In this document: one piece after another, positions 7,868-10,030 of the stretch
Layout of the letters: every line of letters starts with the position of its first letter
How positions within the stretch are numbered: the first letter of the stretch is position 1
Origin: Candidatus Krumholzibacteriia bacterium
Lineage (GTDB): Bacteria; Krumholzibacteriota; Krumholzibacteriia; LZORAL124-64-63
Direction: 5' to 3'
Assembly (NCBI GenBank): GCA_014859985.1
Contig: JACZKN010000250.1
Span: 1-10,030 of the forward strand
DNA: 10,030 bases
Position numbers and translations under genes: made by a program
The notes under the pieces: model-generated
Databases searched by the model: none
Seen by the model: only the letters and a program-made list of their open reading frames with translations
What the model was told of the DNA's origin: nothing

Positions 7868-8797
7868 CTAGCGGTCGCCCTTGAGGTAGTGGTAGATGTC
7901 CGCGTCGGTGGACAGCACGAGCGTGCTCTGCCCGTCCAGGACCGTGCGGTACGTCTCCATGGTCTTGATGAACTCGTAGAAGCTGCGGGTGTCGGCCGAG
8001 CGGTCGTAGGCCGCGGCGTAGATGCGCGTGGCCTCGGCGTCGGCCTTGCCCTTGATCTCCTGGGCGGTGCGGTAGGCCTCCGAGCTGATGCGCAGCAGGT
8101 CGCGGTCCTTCTCGCCGCGGATGCGGAAGGCCTCGCCCTGCCCCTCGCTGCGGAAGCGGTCGGCGATGCGCTCGCGCTCGGCGACCATGCGCTCGTAGAC
8201 CTTGCGCTGCACCTCGGCCACGTAGTTGATGCGCTTGAACTCCACGTCCAGGATCTCGATGCCCAGGTCGGAGGTGCGCGAGCGCGCGGCGGCCAGGACC
8301 TCCTCGCGGATCACGTTGCGGCCCGAGACGATGGGTTCCAGGGTGCTGTTGTCGTCGACCAGCTCCTCGCTCTGCTGCGCCTCGCGGTTGCTGCTGCGCA
8401 CGACCTCGACCACGTCGTACTTGGCGATGGCGTTGCGCACCTCGCCGTCGATGATGTCGTCGAGGCGGGTCTGGGCGCCCATCTCGTTCTTCAGGCGCTG
8501 GAAGTAGAGCAGCGGGTCGGTGATGCGCCAGCGGGCGTAGGTGTCCACCCAGATGAAGCGCTTGTCCCGGGTCGGCAGCTGGTTGGGGTCGCCGTCCCAC
8601 TCCAGGAACCGCTTCTCGAAGCGGTGCACCTTCTGGATCAGGGGCAGCTTGAACTTCAGGCCCGGGGTGTTCACGGGGTCGCCCACGGGCTTGCCGAACT
8701 GGGTGATGATCACCTGGTGGGGCTCCTGCACCACGTACATGCCGTTCAGCAGGATCAGGACCAGGATCGCGACGGGGATGATGATCAGCCTGTTCAT
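7868..8797 (-). CDS. hflC: HflC, SPFH/band-7 membrane protease modulator
   Basis: HflC pairs with HflK into a large cage in the cytoplasmic membrane that encloses the FtsH protease and limits its access to membrane proteins. This 309-residue protein has a normal length. An N-terminal membrane anchor covers about residues 4-20 ('LIIIPVAILVLILLNGMYVV'), the rest facing the periplasm. The SPFH domain follows ('VQEPHQVIITQFGKPVG', 'PGLKFKLPLIQKVHRFEKR', 'RWRITDPLLYF'). A charged helical coiled-coil stretch ('ERMVAERERIADRFRSEGQG' onward) covers about residues 205-265, then 'FYEFIKTMETYRT' near the end, typical of HflC. Only one base separates its ATG from the hflK stop, and its Shine-Dalgarno (GGGGGGAAG) lies in the end of hflK, so translation is probably coupled. 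A generic stomatin-like protein is the alternative, but the pairing with hflK makes HflC the firm call. Confidence 0.95.
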   Translation of the reverse strand: MNRLIIIPVAILVLILLNGMYVVQEPHQVIITQFGKPVGDPVNTPGLKFKLPLIQKVHRFEKRFLEWDGDPNQLPTRDKRFIWVDTYARWRITDPLLYFQRLKNEMGAQTRLDDIIDGEVRNAIAKYDVVEVVRSSNREAQQSEELVDDNSTLEPIVSGRNVIREEVLAAARSRTSDLGIEILDVEFKRINYVAEVQRKVYERMVAERERIADRFRSEGQGEAFRIRGEKDRDLLRISSEAYRTAQEIKGKADAEATRIYAAAYDRSADTRSFYEFIKTMETYRTVLDGQSTLVLSTDADIYHYLKGDR

Positions 8798-8798
8798 G

Positions 8799-9809
8799 CT
8801 ACTTCCCCCCTTCGGTCTTGGCCTGGTTCAGGTTCAGCAGGGGCAGCAGGTTCTTCAGGCCGTCGTCCACGATGACCTTGCCCTGCACCTGGGGCAGCAC
8901 CTGGTTCATGGTCTCGAGGTACATGCGCGTGCGCGTCACCTCGGGCGAGAGGCGGTAGGCCTCGTACAGGGCCGTGAACAGGGCCGCGTCGCCCTGGGAG
9001 CGGTTGACCCGGTCCAGGGCATAGCCCTCGGCCTCCTGCACCGTCTGCAGGGCGGCACCCTGGGCCTTGGGGATCTCCCGGTTGTACTCGGACTGGGCCT
9101 GGTTGATGAGCTTCTCCTTCTCCTGCTGGGCCTCGTTGACGGCGTTGAAGGCCGGCTTCACCGGGTCGGGCGGGTTGACGTCCTGCAGCACCACCTGGTC
9201 CACCTTGATGCCCGTCTCGTACTGTTCGCACAGGGCCTGCAGGGTGACCTGCACCGCCAGGGCCACCTCGGCGCGGCCGACGGTGAGCACCTCGTTGACG
9301 GTGCGGTCGCCGACCACGCGGCGCATCACGGCCTCGCTCAGGTCGCGGAAAGTCACCTCCACGTTGCGCACCATGAACAGGAACTTGTAGGGGTCGACGA
9401 TGCGGTACTGCACCACCCATTCCACCACGGCGGCGTTGAGATCGCCGGTCAGCATGTTCGATTCGCCGCCGAAGTCCTTGGTGGCGTACTGGGAGTTGAC
9501 CCCCGCGCGCGTGGTGCGGAAGCCGAACTCCTCCTTGAGCTGCCGCTCGATGGGCACCTTCAGCACCCGCTCGATCCCGAACGGCGCCTTGAAGTGCAGC
9601 CCGGGGTCGGTGCTGCGCACGTACGCGCCGAAGCGCAGCACCATCCCCGTCTCCTCGGGGTCGATGGTGTAGAAGCTGGTCACCGCCGCGATCAGCGCCA
9701 GCACGAGCAGCAGCACCACCCGCACCCCGCCGGCGCGGAATTGCGGCAGCTTGATCTCGGGGATCTGGGGGCCCTGCCCCGGTCCCTTGCCGAAGTTCCC
9801 GTCGGTCAT
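8799..9809 (-). CDS. hflK: HflK, SPFH/band-7 membrane protease modulator
   Basis: HflK is the partner of HflC in the FtsH-binding HflKC complex of the inner membrane. This 336-residue version has a short Gly/Pro-rich cytoplasmic tail ('MTDGNFGKGPGQGPQIP'), a membrane helix at about residues 28-47 ('VRVVLLLVLALIAAVTSFY'), and an SPFH domain beginning 'IDPEETGMVLRFGAYV' with 'DPGLHFKAPFGIERVLKVP'. A helical region follows ('NEAQQEKEKLINQAQSEYNR', 'AQGAALQTVQEAEGYALDRV'). The tail is much shorter than that of the E. coli protein (about 419 residues in all). GAGGTG (9820-9815) lies five bases before the ATG at 9809 and two before the adjacent ATG at 9812, so either may be used. An in-frame GTG at 9917 would add an Arg-rich stretch through leader hairpins and is unlikely. 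It heads the hflK-hflC-TraB gene group. Confidence 0.94.
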   Translation of the reverse strand: MTDGNFGKGPGQGPQIPEIKLPQFRAGGVRVVLLLVLALIAAVTSFYTIDPEETGMVLRFGAYVRSTDPGLHFKAPFGIERVLKVPIERQLKEEFGFRTTRAGVNSQYATKDFGGESNMLTGDLNAAVVEWVVQYRIVDPYKFLFMVRNVEVTFRDLSEAVMRRVVGDRTVNEVLTVGRAEVALAVQVTLQALCEQYETGIKVDQVVLQDVNPPDPVKPAFNAVNEAQQEKEKLINQAQSEYNREIPKAQGAALQTVQEAEGYALDRVNRSQGDAALFTALYEAYRLSPEVTRTRMYLETMNQVLPQVQGKVIVDDGLKNLLPLLNLNQAKTEGGK

Positions 9810-9812
9810 CAT

Positions 9813-9967
9813 TCCACCTCGCCGGGGCCCGCGGGGGCCCCTACTGCTGCAGGGATTGTCGATCGGCCCGGACAGGCGCCGGGCCTGGTCACTCCTTGGC
9901 CATGTTACACGGAACACACCGCGGCCGAAAGCGAAGTTGGACAGGCCCTACCCGAATGGGCGGGCGG
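9813..9967 (-). promoter_or_regulatory. Upstream region and structured leader of hflK
   Basis: This gap should hold the hflKC promoter. The best -10-like box on the minus strand is TAACAT (9907-9902), with no good -35. Downstream of it, the leader has two GC hairpins: GGCCCGG/CCGGGCC (9865-9871 with 9879-9885) and GGGGCCC/GGGCCCC (9824-9830 with 9835-9841). The second ends just before the ribosome binding site and could hide it. A promoter must be near if the upstream gene is separate, but I cannot place it with certainty. Confidence 0.3.
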
Positions 9968-10030
9968 TTATTCGCCGGAGGCGGCCAGCTGCGGCAGGCC
10001 GACCGGCCGGGCGGGCCCGCGGGCGGGGAC
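9968..10030 (-). CDS. Possible 3' end of an unidentified gene
   Basis: On the minus strand the last 63 bases are open and end in TAA at 9970-9968. The encoded tail is 20 residues, rich in Pro, Ala, Arg and Gly, ending 'PQLAASGE'. It could be the end of a gene running towards hflK. A frame this short stays open by chance in GC-rich DNA, so the support is slight and no function can be named. Confidence 0.3.
   Translation of the reverse strand, partial: VPARGPARPVGLPQLAASGE

Noticed and set aside
7811..8875. Long open frame on the plus strand opposite hflC
   Set aside because: It is a composition-driven shadow full of Leu, Val, Ala and His repeats; hflC on the minus strand is certain.
9938..9970. 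TTGGAC on the plus strand as the -35 of a divergent rightward promoter
   Set aside because: No -10 box lies at a fitting distance and no plus-strand gene start is seen before the window ends.

Overview
The window is GC-rich bacterial DNA (third codon positions almost all G or C) holding eight recognisable genes plus a possible fragment at the right edge. The C-terminal FlgD-like Ig/sorting domain on the secreted beta-propeller protein (an NPFNPG lead-in, an 'HDLTGRRI' strand and a 'SGVYVARL' strand) is typical of secreted proteins in the FCB-type lineages. With this GC content it suggests candidate phyla such as Krumholzibacteriota or Eisenbacteria. That placement is inference from protein style only. 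HflK/HflC and signal peptides fit a diderm cell.

Region 1 (1-2985, + strand) is the end of a 2-oxoacid dehydrogenase operon: the catalytic part of E2 (cut by the left edge), the E3 dihydrolipoyl dehydrogenase, and a single-domain lipoate/octanoate ligase-type enzyme whose ATG overlaps the E3 stop. The last gene probably attaches or transfers the lipoyl group that E2 needs. A short hairpin followed by five T's closes the operon.

Region 2 (2986-3779, + strand) is an AT-rich promoter-like patch, a leader with two perfect hairpins, and an orphan NarL/FixJ-type response regulator.

Region 3 (3773-3915) is the most unusual DNA in the window: a compound inverted repeat with perfect 30-bp outer arms enclosing two inner hairpins, one with a perfect 20-bp stem. 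It overlaps the stop codon of the regulator gene and looks like a mobile or repeated intergenic element. It is followed by a small DCC-family (DUF393) thiol-disulfide protein gene with codon choice clearly unlike its neighbours.

Region 4 (4362-9812, - strand) carries, reading leftwards, hflK, hflC, a TraB/GumN-family secreted protein, and a large secreted LVIVD-type propeller protein. hflK and hflC are one base apart and surely co-transcribed; the TraB gene follows after a GC hairpin. The propeller gene lies beyond a second strong hairpin and has its own promoter-like sequence. That sequence shares the 10-mer TTGCCGTATG with the regulator's promoter region.

I see no CRISPR array, tRNA, rRNA, transposase or phage gene. 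Most of the window is ordinary housekeeping content. The items that deserve attention are the compound inverted repeat, the structured leader of the response regulator, the shared promoter motif and the hflKC-TraB arrangement.
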